A stretch of 63,711 nucleotides of DNA from an uncultured Clostridia bacterium (lineage in GTDB: Bacteria; Bacillota; Clostridia; Oscillospirales; Acutalibacteraceae): contig CALWIP010000016.1 in assembly GCA_944380775.1 (NCBI GenBank), positions 1 to 63,711 of the forward strand, given 5' to 3'. The notes beneath the pieces are model-generated. The model did no database searches and was not told the DNA's origin. It worked only from the letters and a program-made list of their open reading frames with translations. A program made the position numbers and the translations under genes. Below are positions 53,085-61,230 of the stretch, one piece after another. Numbering within the stretch: the stretch's first letter is position 1; each line of letters starts with the position of its first letter.

Positions 53085-53650
53085 ACCCGCTGCAATCGAT
53101 GAAGAAAAAAATCGCGCCGCTGGGGATCTATAACCTGGACGGCGCGCTGCTCCTGGCGGAATTGCAGGCGTATGCGGGCGAGCTCTCCGCGCTGGCCGCG
53201 GCGTGGGAGGAGCTTAAGCGGGAAATCTTCCTGCCGACGGCGCAGAGCTACGGCCTTTCGCTGCGGGAAGAGCTCTGCGGGCCGCGCCGGGAGTACCTGG
53301 ACGCGGCGGCGCGCCGGGAGATGTTGGCGCGCCGGTTTGCGGTGACGCAGGAGGACTGCCGCCGCGAGGACGTGGAGCGGGCGCTGCGCGCGTGCGGCCT
53401 GGAGGGGTCTTTGCAGGAGCGGCCGGGGCAGGCGCTCTATTTTAACTGCCTGAACACCCTCGACGAGTTCCGCACGGCGGACGAGGCGCGCGCGGCGGCG
53501 GAGGAGTTCCTGCCGGCGCATCTCACCGTTGAATTTGACATGCGCGCGTCCACCTGGGACGTGATGGACGCCTGGGACCAGGATTTTGACACGGTGGACG
53601 CGAAGGACCTGGCCTGGCAGGGGATTGACGAAACCGGAATGGAGGAATAG
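53081..53650 (+). CDS. Tail protein I-like (YmfQ/XkdU type)
   Basis: 189 aa from a GTG overlapping the J stop. AWEELKREIFLPTAQSYGLS, YLDAAARREMLARRFAVTQ and HLTVEFDMRASTWDVMDAWD match the XkdU-type family (DUF2313) that follows J in PBSX. It would link J with the fibre. Confidence 0.75.
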   Translation: MNPLQSMKKKIAPLGIYNLDGALLLAELQAYAGELSALAAAWEELKREIFLPTAQSYGLSLREELCGPRREYLDAAARREMLARRFAVTQEDCRREDVERALRACGLEGSLQERPGQALYFNCLNTLDEFRTADEARAAAEEFLPAHLTVEFDMRASTWDVMDAWDQDFDTVDAKDLAWQGIDETGMEE

Positions 53651-53651
53651 C

Positions 53652-54122
53652 ATGCCGTCGACAAACCAAACGGCGAACCTGGGCCTGAACAGCTGGATTG
53701 GCACGGACAAGCCGAAGCGCGCCGATTTTGTGAGCGACAACGAAATTTTAGACGAGGTGATCGGGGAGCATCTTGCGGACACGGAGCTGCATTTTACCGA
53801 GGCGGACCGCGCGCGCTGGGACGCGCTGGTGACGGCCGGCCTGTATTTTGGCACCGGCGCCGCGAGCTACCAGCTGACGTTTTCTTCCGCGCCCAAGGCG
53901 CTGCTGGTGTTCCAGTCCGGCAAGGCGCTCGCGGAGTGGAACGCGGACGGCTACATGATGGCCAACGCCGGGATGGCGACCCCGACGCTCCGCTCCGCGG
54001 GCATCCAGCTCAGCGGGAACCGCGCGACCCTCTTGCAATCGCAGGCCGCGCCCGCCGCCGGGGGGACCTTCCACAACCTCAACAAGCAATCCGCCCAATA
54101 CGCTTACATCGCGTTCTTTTAA
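53652..54122 (+). CDS. Short tail fibre or tip protein
   Basis: 156 aa, one base after the previous stop. The N-terminus (TNLGLNSW-like, FVSDNEILDEVIGEHLADTE) is found at the start of XkdV-like fibres. The remaining part is beta-rich, ending YAYIAFF, like a small receptor-binding knob. It is much shorter than usual fibres. Last gene of the operon. Confidence 0.65.
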   Translation: MPSTNQTANLGLNSWIGTDKPKRADFVSDNEILDEVIGEHLADTELHFTEADRARWDALVTAGLYFGTGAASYQLTFSSAPKALLVFQSGKALAEWNADGYMMANAGMATPTLRSAGIQLSGNRATLLQSQAAPAAGGTFHNLNKQSAQYAYIAFF

Positions 54123-54192
54123 GCCGGGCGCGCGGCGGAAGGGATATGCAGCCGCCGGTTGCCCAAAAGGCCGGGCCGGAGAAGAACAATCA

Positions 54193-54237
54193 ACCCGCAA
54201 AGGAGGCCGGAGCAGCCCCTTTGCGGGTCGTTTTTTT
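54193..54237 (+). terminator. Terminator at the end of the phage-like operon
   Basis: ACCCGCAAAGG (54193-54203) pairs with CCTTTGCGGGT (54218-54228), followed by CGTTTTTTT. Confidence 0.85.
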
Positions 54238-54258
54238 GCACGTTATTTTTGGGAAGGC

Positions 54259-55614
54259 CTATGTTGCGTCCGGCGCGATGCGCGAGGTGAAAACGAGGGG
54301 GGAAGCGAAGGCCTCGACGGAGCAGGCGTCGGTGAAGACCCGCAGGGAGACGGCGGGGTCCGGGCTTTCGCGGGGGACCCAGTCGAGCGGGAGGTCCGCG
54401 CCGTGCGGGAAGACGCCGTGCGGCGCGGCGAAGGCGTCGCGCCGGGCGTCGTAAACGATGGGGACGCCGCGGCCGGGGGCCGTGTCCAGCCAGAGGGTGA
54501 ACCCGCGGCCGGCTTCCTCGCGGCGGAACGAAAGCTCCAGCTCCAGGCATTGGCCGCGCCAGTCCACGGAAAGAGCCCCGTCCGGGCGCAGCGGGAGGCG
54601 CCGGTACGCGAGGGTTTCGCCGCGCAGCAGCGCGAGCTCCGGCGCGGGCTGCTGGACGAGCCTCCCGTTTTGGACGTGCAGCTCGCGCGGCAGCGTCAAA
54701 AGGCCGGCCCAGCCGTCCGCCGCCGTGGGGTGCGGCTCGCCCCAGCGGTCCATCCACGCCACGAGCAGCGCGCGGCCGCGCTCGTCTTGGAACGCCTGCG
54801 CCGCGTAGAAATCCACGCCGTGGTCCAGCTCGCGCAGCGGCCCGCCGGTGAATTTCCCGCTGCGCGCGTCAAACGAGCCGGTCTGATAGACGTTTTTGTG
54901 CCCCGGCATCCCGATGGGGGAAAACAGGAAGACCCCGCGCCCGTCCACCTCGCAGTAATTCGGGCATTCCCACATCGTGCCGGAGGAACCGTCGCTCTCC
55001 GCGAAAATCCCGCGGTATTCCCAGCGGGAAAGGTCCGGGGAATCGTAGAGCAGCGCGCATCCGCGGCCGCCGTGGCTCGAACCCACAATCATGTGCCAAC
55101 CGCCGTCGCCGCGCCACACCTTCGGGTCGCGGAAATCGGCGGAAAACCCCTCCGGCGGCGCGGGGATCAGCGGGTTTTGCGGGTCCTTGACGAACGTGCG
55201 CCCGCCGTCGAAGCTGCGCGCCGCGCACTGGCTCTCCCGCAGGGGCGGGCCGCCCCGGTGCGCGGTGTAAAACAGCGTGAGCACGCCGCCGGCGTCCACC
55301 GCGCAGCCGGAAAAGCAGCCGTCCTCATAGGGCTGGTCCGGCGCGAGCGCAATGGGGAAATCTTCCCAGTGCGCGAGGTCTCGGCTCGCCGCGTGGCCCC
55401 AGTGCATCGGCCCCCACTCGGGCGAATACGGGTGGAGCTGGTAAAAAACATGGTAGACGCCGCCCGTTTGGATCAACCCGTTCGGGTCGTTGATCCATCC
55501 GGCCGGCGCGGCGATGTGGTAGCGCGGCCGCAGCGGGCTGCGCGCCGCCGCCGGGGCCGTTTGCATCATGGCTTCCTGTGCGCGCCGCAGCGCGGCGCCC
55601 GGTTTTGTTTCCAT
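54259..55614 (-). CDS. GH32 family hydrolase (sucrose-6-phosphate hydrolase/fructosidase)
   Basis: 451 aa. Five-bladed propeller with the nucleophile motif WINDPNGLI, FRDPKVW (transition-state Asp) and WECPNYCEV (acid/base Glu). A C-terminal beta-sandwich follows. No signal peptide, so cytosolic; it likely hydrolyses sucrose, sucrose-6-phosphate or fructo-oligosaccharides. No transporter gene is adjacent. It is last in a run with GNAT and two M42 genes. Confidence 0.9.
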   Translation of the reverse strand: METKPGAALRRAQEAMMQTAPAAARSPLRPRYHIAAPAGWINDPNGLIQTGGVYHVFYQLHPYSPEWGPMHWGHAASRDLAHWEDFPIALAPDQPYEDGCFSGCAVDAGGVLTLFYTAHRGGPPLRESQCAARSFDGGRTFVKDPQNPLIPAPPEGFSADFRDPKVWRGDGGWHMIVGSSHGGRGCALLYDSPDLSRWEYRGIFAESDGSSGTMWECPNYCEVDGRGVFLFSPIGMPGHKNVYQTGSFDARSGKFTGGPLRELDHGVDFYAAQAFQDERGRALLVAWMDRWGEPHPTAADGWAGLLTLPRELHVQNGRLVQQPAPELALLRGETLAYRRLPLRPDGALSVDWRGQCLELELSFRREEAGRGFTLWLDTAPGRGVPIVYDARRDAFAAPHGVFPHGADLPLDWVPRESPDPAVSLRVFTDACSVEAFASPLVFTSRIAPDAT

Positions 55615-55635
55615 GAGAGGACTCCTTTCCGGTTT

Positions 55636-56355
55636 TCAGAGGGAGGGTTCCCGCAGGAACGGCCGGTAAAATGCGTCCAGGCCGTCCCGGGGGACGAGGT
55701 AAACGGGGCCCGGCACGCGGGAGAGCAGCGCCCGCAGCACGCGCGCGCCCCGCCCCGCCCGGCGGAACCCCGGCCGCACCGCCACGAACGGGACCACGGA
55801 CCCATAGGGCGAGTAGACCGCGCAGGCCGCCGCCGTAAGCGCGCCGTTTTCGCGCAGCGCCGCCGTTTTGGCCGCGCCGTGCCGCGTGCGGTGGGAAAGG
55901 TCGAGGAAAAAGCCCTCAAATTCCGGCACGGGGAACGCCTCTTCCCGGCAGGCGTCGAGCAGCGCGTAAATGTCCCGCGGGCTGGGGTCCCATCCGGCGG
56001 CGGGGGCGGGGCCGGGCTGCGCGCACAGCGAGAGGATGCGCGGGGCGCGCCGGGGGTCCCAGCCGAGCGCGCGGGCCGAGGCCTGGTCCGTAAACAGGGG
56101 CCCGCCGCCGAGGAACGAGAGGAATTCCTCCACCTCCGCGGCGTCCGCGCCCGGGCCGGCCTCCAGGAGGATTTCGCCGTCCAGGCGGGCGATCACCGCG
56201 CGGGCGGGGCCGCCCTGCGCCCACACGTGCAAAAACGGCGTCCCCCAGCCGTAGGCGGCCAGCGCCGCCAGCAGTTTGCAGCGCGGCGCGGAAAGCGCCC
56301 CGCCCCCTGCGGGGCGGAGCGCCGGTTCGTCCTGCGGGCCGAGCAGCCGGATCAC
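55636..56355 (-). CDS. GNAT family N-acetyltransferase
   Basis: 239 aa from a GTG at 56355 overlapping the M42 stop (GTGA). A GNAT core at the C-terminus: ALTAAACAVYSPYGSVVPFV and VRPGFRRAGRGARVLRALL, the acetyl-CoA loop. The N-terminal half is degenerate GNAT-like. Substrate unknown; coupling to peptidase genes suggests a role in peptide or amino-acid metabolism (inference). Confidence 0.75.
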   Translation of the reverse strand: MIRLLGPQDEPALRPAGGGALSAPRCKLLAALAAYGWGTPFLHVWAQGGPARAVIARLDGEILLEAGPGADAAEVEEFLSFLGGGPLFTDQASARALGWDPRRAPRILSLCAQPGPAPAAGWDPSPRDIYALLDACREEAFPVPEFEGFFLDLSHRTRHGAAKTAALRENGALTAAACAVYSPYGSVVPFVAVRPGFRRAGRGARVLRALLSRVPGPVYLVPRDGLDAFYRPFLREPSL

Positions 56356-57377
56356 GCCTGGCCGCCCGCGATGGCCGCCGCCACCTGCGGCAGCAGGCGC
56401 AGCATGGCCTCGTAGTCGCTGCGGGCGATGACGCCCGCCGGCGCGTGCAGGTAGCGGCACGGCAGCGAGAGCGCCAGCGTGCGCACCCCGCCGCGCGACT
56501 GGTGCACCGCGCCCGCGTTGTTGCCGCCGGCAACGGCCTCTTTGGCCTGCGCCGGGACGCCGAGCTCCCGCGCCAGGCGGAACGCGAGCTGGCAGTACGC
56601 GCGGTCGTAAAGGGTGCGGCGGTCCATGAACGAGACGACCGGCCCCTTGCCGAGGCGGCAGACCTGCTTTTCTGCGCCGACGCCGGCCACGTCGGCGGCG
56701 GTGGTGCTCTCCAGCACGATGGCGGCGTCCGGGGCCACCGTGTAGGCCGCGGTTTTCGCCCCGCGCAGGCCGACCTCCTCCTGCACGGAGAAGACGAAGG
56801 TCATGTCGTAGGGCAGCTCCTGCCGGAGCAGCTCGACAAGCAGCGCGCAGCCCGCGCGGTCGTCCAGGGCTTTGGACTTCACCGTCTCGCCGAACGCGAA
56901 CGGCGAGAGGAACGTCGCCGGGTCGCCCGGCGTTACGGCGGCTTCCGCCTCCGCGCGGTCCTTCGCGCCGATGTCGATGGCCAGGTCCTCCGCCTTCGGC
57001 GCGCGGTCGCGCTCGCCGGGTTCCAGCAGGTGCGTCGGCTTGACGCCGATGACGCCGGGGATGCGCCCGTCCACCAGCACCTGGCGGCCGCCGAGGACGC
57101 GGCGGTCGATGCCGCCCACCGGCGTGAAGCGCAGCAGGCCGTCTTCGGTGATGTGCGTGACGATCATGCCGACTTCATCCATGTGCGCGTCGAGCATCAA
57201 TTTCACCGCGGGGCGGTTTGCGCCCCTTTTCTCCACAATCAAATTCCCCAGCGGGTCCACAAACAGCGAGGCGGCGTAGGGTTCCGCCTCTTTTTTGAGG
57301 ATCTCGCGCACCTCGTCTTCCGCGCCGGAGACGCCGCGCGCCTCGCAAAGCCGCCGCAGCAATTCCCAATCCGCCAT
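56352..57377 (-). CDS. M42 family metallopeptidase (first in map order)
   Basis: 341 aa. Two-metal aminopeptidase: LDAHMDEVGMIV, LDDRAGCALLVE, QEEVGLRGAK (catalytic Glu) and ESTTAADV. An inserted PDZ-like domain (about 60-170) is normal. It removes N-terminal residues from peptides in large cytosolic shells. Starts with one-base overlap after the other M42 gene. Confidence 0.92.
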   Translation of the reverse strand: MADWELLRRLCEARGVSGAEDEVREILKKEAEPYAASLFVDPLGNLIVEKRGANRPAVKLMLDAHMDEVGMIVTHITEDGLLRFTPVGGIDRRVLGGRQVLVDGRIPGVIGVKPTHLLEPGERDRAPKAEDLAIDIGAKDRAEAEAAVTPGDPATFLSPFAFGETVKSKALDDRAGCALLVELLRQELPYDMTFVFSVQEEVGLRGAKTAAYTVAPDAAIVLESTTAADVAGVGAEKQVCRLGKGPVVSFMDRRTLYDRAYCQLAFRLARELGVPAQAKEAVAGGNNAGAVHQSRGGVRTLALSLPCRYLHAPAGVIARSDYEAMLRLLPQVAAAIAGGQA

Positions 57378-58408
57378 TATTCAGCCCTCCCAACATACGC
57401 CGCGATCAACTGCGCGGTCCATTCCAGGTCTTGCAGGTCCACCACTTCCACCGGCGTGTGCATGTAGCGCTGCGGCACCGAGAGCATGGCGCAGGCCACG
57501 CCGCCGCGCGTGACGCCGATGCCGTCGGCGTTCGTGCCGACAGAGCCGCCCATGACTTCATACTGGAACGGGATCTGCCGCGCCTTGGCCAGCTCCGCCA
57601 GGCGGCGGCCCATCGCGCGGTCCAGCACGGGCGACATGCCGAGCATCGGCCCGCCGCCGAGCTTGCCGCTCTTCTCCGCCGGGACGCCGGGCTGCTGCGC
57701 AAAGCTGACGTCCACCACAATGGACTCCGTTGGCTCCACCGTGTACGCCGCCGTGGAAGCGCCCTGCCCGCCGGTCTCTTCGCGCGTGCTGCACAGGAAC
57801 ACCGCGCACACGTCCGGCGCGACGCCCTGCGCCGCCGCCAGTTCCGCCGCCCGCAGCACCACCGCGCAGCCGGCGCGGTCGTCCAGGGCGGGGGCGGTCA
57901 CGCGCGTGCCGAGCAGCTGCTGCGGCTGCGCGCAGAAGAGCACGCGGTCCCCCGGGGAGACCAGGCGCTCCGCCTCTTCTTTCGAGAGGCCCACGTCCAC
58001 GGCCAGGTCTTCCGCGCGCGGCACGGCGTCCGCGTCGCCGGAGGCCAGGTGCGGCGGCGTGCAGCACACCACGCCCGCCAGCGTTTCGCGCCCGCGCACC
58101 AGCACCGGCAGGCCGGGCAGCGTGCGGTTGTCCGCGCCGCCGCAGGAAGCCACGCGCAAAAACCCGTCCTTGTCCACCGAGGTGACGATGAGGCCGATTT
58201 GGTCGATGTGCCCGTCGATGAGCACGCGCCGCGGCGCCTCCGGGTTGCCCAGGCGCAGCCACACGCTGCCCAGGCCGCCGCGCTCCGGCTGCCCCAAACG
58301 CGCCATCCGCGCGGCCGCGGCCTGCACCGCCGGCTCTTCGCCGCCGGGCGTGCCCTCGGCGGCGCAGAGGCTGAAGACCAGCTCTTTCATTGCTTCTAAT
58401 TCCGCCAT
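57377..58408 (-). CDS. M42 family metallopeptidase (second in map order)
   Basis: 343 aa from the ATG at 58408 (AAAGGAGCGAAGGAA upstream); an ATG 21 bases earlier is possible. Motifs IDGHIDQIGLIV, LDDRAGCAVVL, TREETGGQGA and VDVSFAQQ. It differs from its neighbour enough to suggest another specificity; two or more M42 subunits can assemble into one shell. First gene of the four-gene run. Confidence 0.92.
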   Translation of the reverse strand: MAELEAMKELVFSLCAAEGTPGGEEPAVQAAAARMARLGQPERGGLGSVWLRLGNPEAPRRVLIDGHIDQIGLIVTSVDKDGFLRVASCGGADNRTLPGLPVLVRGRETLAGVVCCTPPHLASGDADAVPRAEDLAVDVGLSKEEAERLVSPGDRVLFCAQPQQLLGTRVTAPALDDRAGCAVVLRAAELAAAQGVAPDVCAVFLCSTREETGGQGASTAAYTVEPTESIVVDVSFAQQPGVPAEKSGKLGGGPMLGMSPVLDRAMGRRLAELAKARQIPFQYEVMGGSVGTNADGIGVTRGGVACAMLSVPQRYMHTPVEVVDLQDLEWTAQLIAAYVGRAE

Positions 58409-58524
58409 TTCCTTCGCTCCTTTTTTCATTTCTTCTGTTTTTATGGGGTCCCCCCTTTCCCCGCCTGCGGCCCCGGATGTCCCGGTTCCCGGCGCAGCCG
58501 GGGAAAGGGTTTTTATGACGGGTT

Positions 58525-58569
58525 CAAAATCAAGATGGAAGGGATCTCATTTCATCAGATTCCTTCCAT
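58525..58569 (-). terminator. Terminator after murD
   Basis: On the minus strand ATGGAAGG pairs with CCTTCCAT and is followed by CTTGATTTT. Further left, CCCTTTCCCC and GGGGAAAGGGG flank the leader of the M42 operon and may form a hairpin. Confidence 0.6.
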
Positions 58570-58579
58570 CGCCCGGCCG

Positions 58580-59974
58580 TTACGGTTCCGGCAGGGCCTG
58601 CACCAGCGCGCGGAAATGGTCGCCGCGCGCGGCGAAATTCGGGTAGAGGTCAAAGCTCGCGCACGCGGGCGAGAGCGACACCACGTCGCCGGGGCGGGCG
58701 CGTTCATAGGCGGCCTGCACGGCCTCTTCCATGGAGGAGACGCGCACAATCTCCGGCGAACCGGCGCGGTAGGCGGGCGCGGCCTTGACGGCGTCTTCAA
58801 TCTTCTGCGACGTCGCGCCGAGCAGGATGAGCACGCGGACGTTTCCGGCCACGGCGCGGCCGAGCCCGTCGAACGGGATTTTTTTATCGTACCCGCCGGC
58901 GATGAGCAGCAAATTCCCGCCGTAGAGCGAGAGCGTGCCGCGGATGGTGCGCGTGGGGCTGGTGCCGATGGAATCGTTGTAATATTTCACGCCGCCGAGC
59001 TCGCGGACAAGCTCCATGCGGTGCGGCACGCCGGGGAATTCCCGCGCGACGCGCGCAAGGACCGGCAGCGGGATGTCGCCCCACACGGCGGAGACGGCCG
59101 CGAGGACGTTTTCGACGTTGTGCAGGCCGGGGATGCGGATGTCCGACGCGGGGAAGCATTCCGTGTCCCCCACGAGGATCATCCCGTCGTCCCGCAGCCA
59201 TGCGCCGTACTCGCTGCGCTCCCGGCGGCTGAACCAGCGCAGCTGGCCGCGCACATCCGGCGCGAACGAGGCGGCGAGCGCGTTGTCCGCGTTGAGCACG
59301 GCGCGGCTCCGCGCGCCCTGGTGCAGCACGAGGTTGCGCTTCGCGTTGACATATTCGTCCATGTCCTTGTGGACGTCGAGGTGGTTCGGGCTCAGGTTCG
59401 TCACCACGGCAACCTGCGGGCCGCGGCGCATCGAGATGAGCTGGAAGCTCGAGAGCTCCACCACGGCCACGTCGCCGGGCGCGACGGAGGAAATCTCCGG
59501 CAGCAGCGGCTTGCCGATGTTCCCGCCGAGATGCACGGTGCGGCCCGCGGCCTTCCAGAATTCCGCGAGGAGCGTGGTGGTGGTGGTCTTGCCGTCGCTG
59601 CCCGTCACGGCGTAGATGGGGCAGGGGCACAGGTCGAAGAAGACCTCCATCTCCGAGGTGACGGCCGCGCCGCGCGCGCGGGCCGCGTCCAGCTGCGGCA
59701 AGCGGTACGGCATGCCCGGCGTGCGGAAAATCCACTGCGCCTCACGGAGGCGGTCCAAATACCCTTCGCCCAGGCAGGTTTGCGCGCCGGTTTCCCGCAG
59801 CGCGGCGCGGGTTTCTTCGCCCAGGGCGTCCCAGGGGCGCTTGTCGCACGCGAGGATGCGCGCGCCGTAGCGCGAAAACAGCCGGATGAGCGGCAAATGG
59901 CTGCCGCCAAGGCCGCAGAGCGCGACGGTTGCGCCGTCTAGTCCCCGGAAAAATGCTTCTGCACGTTCGTTCAT
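58580..59974 (-). CDS. murD: UDP-N-acetylmuramoylalanine-D-glutamate ligase
   Basis: 464 aa from the ATG at 59974 (GGGGGATTTTGG upstream). Mur ligase: N-terminal Rossmann-like domain (ATVALCGLGGSHLPLIRLF), ATP loop GSDGKTTTTTLLAEF, a central NLSPNHLDVHKDMDEYVNAK and the C-terminal FPGVPHRMELVRE. It adds D-glutamate to UMA in peptidoglycan synthesis. It is not in a dcw cluster here. Confidence 0.94.
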   Translation of the reverse strand: MNERAEAFFRGLDGATVALCGLGGSHLPLIRLFSRYGARILACDKRPWDALGEETRAALRETGAQTCLGEGYLDRLREAQWIFRTPGMPYRLPQLDAARARGAAVTSEMEVFFDLCPCPIYAVTGSDGKTTTTTLLAEFWKAAGRTVHLGGNIGKPLLPEISSVAPGDVAVVELSSFQLISMRRGPQVAVVTNLSPNHLDVHKDMDEYVNAKRNLVLHQGARSRAVLNADNALAASFAPDVRGQLRWFSRRERSEYGAWLRDDGMILVGDTECFPASDIRIPGLHNVENVLAAVSAVWGDIPLPVLARVAREFPGVPHRMELVRELGGVKYYNDSIGTSPTRTIRGTLSLYGGNLLLIAGGYDKKIPFDGLGRAVAGNVRVLILLGATSQKIEDAVKAAPAYRAGSPEIVRVSSMEEAVQAAYERARPGDVVSLSPACASFDLYPNFAARGDHFRALVQALPEP

Positions 59975-60014
59975 TCCAAAATCCCCCATCGTTAGAAATC
60001 GATTGCAGGCAAAA

Positions 60015-60060
60015 CAAAATTATGAATTAAGAATTAAAAATTTGAATGATGAATTAAAAA
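60015..60060. repeat. Short AT-rich repeat (second locus)
   Basis: A stretch of GAATTAA/ATGAATT units much like 23501-23548. It abuts the duplicated mutY tail, and the in-frame stop of that tail lies in it. Confidence 0.6.
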
Positions 60061-60143
60061 TTGACTTTCGGGAACGCCGAAGGCAGCGCGTAGCCGCGGG
60101 CGAGTTCTTCCTTCGTGGCCCAGAAAAAGCCTTCCGCGCGGCC
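60061..60143 (-). pseudogene. Duplicated 3' tail of mutY
   Basis: 83 bases align with 60185-60267, the end of mutY, with about 7 differences. The reading frame is kept and would end PSAFPKVNF plus stop against PSAFPKIDF in mutY. Only the C-terminal 27 or so codons are present. Between the two copies lies a hairpin. Confidence 0.85.
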
Positions 60144-60153
60144 GCGCGAACGG

Positions 60154-60179
60154 AAGATACTATTTCCAAATAGTATCTT
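60154..60179. repeat. 12-bp-arm hairpin at the mutY stop
   Basis: AAGATACTATTT and AAATAGTATCTT around CC; the right arm overlaps the mutY stop codon. A/T-rich, no T-run beyond it. It separates the two copies of the mutY tail. Confidence 0.75.
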
Positions 60180-61230
60180 AAAAATCAATCTTCGGGAACG
60201 CGGAAGGCAGCGCGTAGCCGCGGGCGAGTTCTTCCTTTGTGGCCCAGAAAAAGCCCTCCGCGCGGCCTTCGGCGCGATAGACGCGCATGCGCCACTCGAC
60301 GTGCGTAAACACGTGCCGCGCGTCCGGCAGGCGCTGCGGCGGCGCGTCTACGCCCCAGGCGCGCAGCGCTTCGCGGGCCTGGCGCTCGTCCAGCGCGCCG
60401 TCCACGGACGGCAGCTCCCACATGCCGGCGAGCAGGCCGCGGGGCGGGCGCTTGCGCAGGCCGAGGCGGCCCTGCCACACAAGGGCGAACACGGTGCGGT
60501 CCTCCACGCGGCGGGGTTTTTTCGCGCGCTTTTGCGGCAGGTCCCGTTCCACGCCGCGGCGGCGGGCTTCGCACTGCGCGGCGATCGGGCAGGACCCGCA
60601 GAGCGGCGCGCCGTTCGGCACGCAGACGGATGCGCCGAGGTCCATCAGCGCCTGGTTGAAAGCGCCTACGTCCGCGCGCGGCAGCGTTTCGAGCACGGCG
60701 CGCAGTTCCGCGGCGGCGCGGCGCTTGGTTTCCGGCGCGTCGATGGGCGCGGGGTCCGCGAAGAGGCGGGCGCGCACGCGCAGCGCGTTGCCGTCCACGG
60801 CGGGTTCCGGCTCGCCGAAGGCGATGGACGCAACCGCGCCCGCGGTGTAGTCCCCAATGCCGGGGAGTTCCCGCAGTTCCCGCGCGGTGTGGGGGAAGCC
60901 GCCGCGCGCCGCGAGTTCGCGGGCGGCCTTTTGCAGGTTGCGCGCGCGGCTGTAGTAGCCGAGGCCCTCCCACAGTTTGAGCAGGCGGTCCTCCGGCGCG
61001 GCGGCGAGGGCCTGCACGGTGGGCAATTCGCGCAAAAAGCGCTCGTAATACGGGAGGACGGCTTCCACGCGCGTCTGCTGGAGCATGATCTCCGAAACCC
61101 ACACGCGGTAGGGGTCCTGGTTTTGCCGCCAGGGCAGCGCGCGGGCGTTTTCCCGGTACCAGCGCAGCAGCGGCGCGGCGGCGCGGGGCCAGCCTTCCGT
61201 TTGGGGCGTCAAATCTTGATATTCAGCCAT
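60178..61230 (-). CDS. mutY: Adenine DNA glycosylase
   Basis: 350 aa from the ATG at 61230, overlapping the MATE stop by 22 bases. HhH-GPD domain with MLQQTRVEAVLPYYERFL, LPGIGDYTAGAVASIAFG and catalytic Asp in AVDGNALRV. A 4Fe-4S site CVPNGAPLCGSCPIAAQC has one more residue in the first gap than the E. coli protein, as known from other Clostridia. A C-terminal NUDIX-like domain (LGLRKRPPRGLLAGMWELP) recognises 8-oxoG. It removes A opposite 8-oxoG. Confidence 0.94.
   Translation of the reverse strand: MAEYQDLTPQTEGWPRAAAPLLRWYRENARALPWRQNQDPYRVWVSEIMLQQTRVEAVLPYYERFLRELPTVQALAAAPEDRLLKLWEGLGYYSRARNLQKAARELAARGGFPHTARELRELPGIGDYTAGAVASIAFGEPEPAVDGNALRVRARLFADPAPIDAPETKRRAAAELRAVLETLPRADVGAFNQALMDLGASVCVPNGAPLCGSCPIAAQCEARRRGVERDLPQKRAKKPRRVEDRTVFALVWQGRLGLRKRPPRGLLAGMWELPSVDGALDERQAREALRAWGVDAPPQRLPDARHVFTHVEWRMRVYRAEGRAEGFFWATKEELARGYALPSAFPKIDF

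Larger units (their letters stand above)
42832..54122 (+). mobile_element. Phage-derived head and baseplate operon lacking sheath and tape measure
   Basis: Nineteen plus-strand ORFs in the order of a PBSX/SPbeta-like structural module: small and large terminase, portal, XkdF-type protease, decoration protein, capsid, two head-tail connectors, terminator-like protein, tube-like protein, a 34-aa ORF, LysM protein, hub, spike, gp25-like protein, J, I-like protein, short fibre. Most junctions overlap (ATGA, TGATG, GTGA). No stop or frameshift interrupts them. Not found: integrase, repressor, replication genes, sheath, tape measure, chaperones, holin or endolysin. GC and codon style match the host. 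A terminator follows at 54193. Confidence 0.75.
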
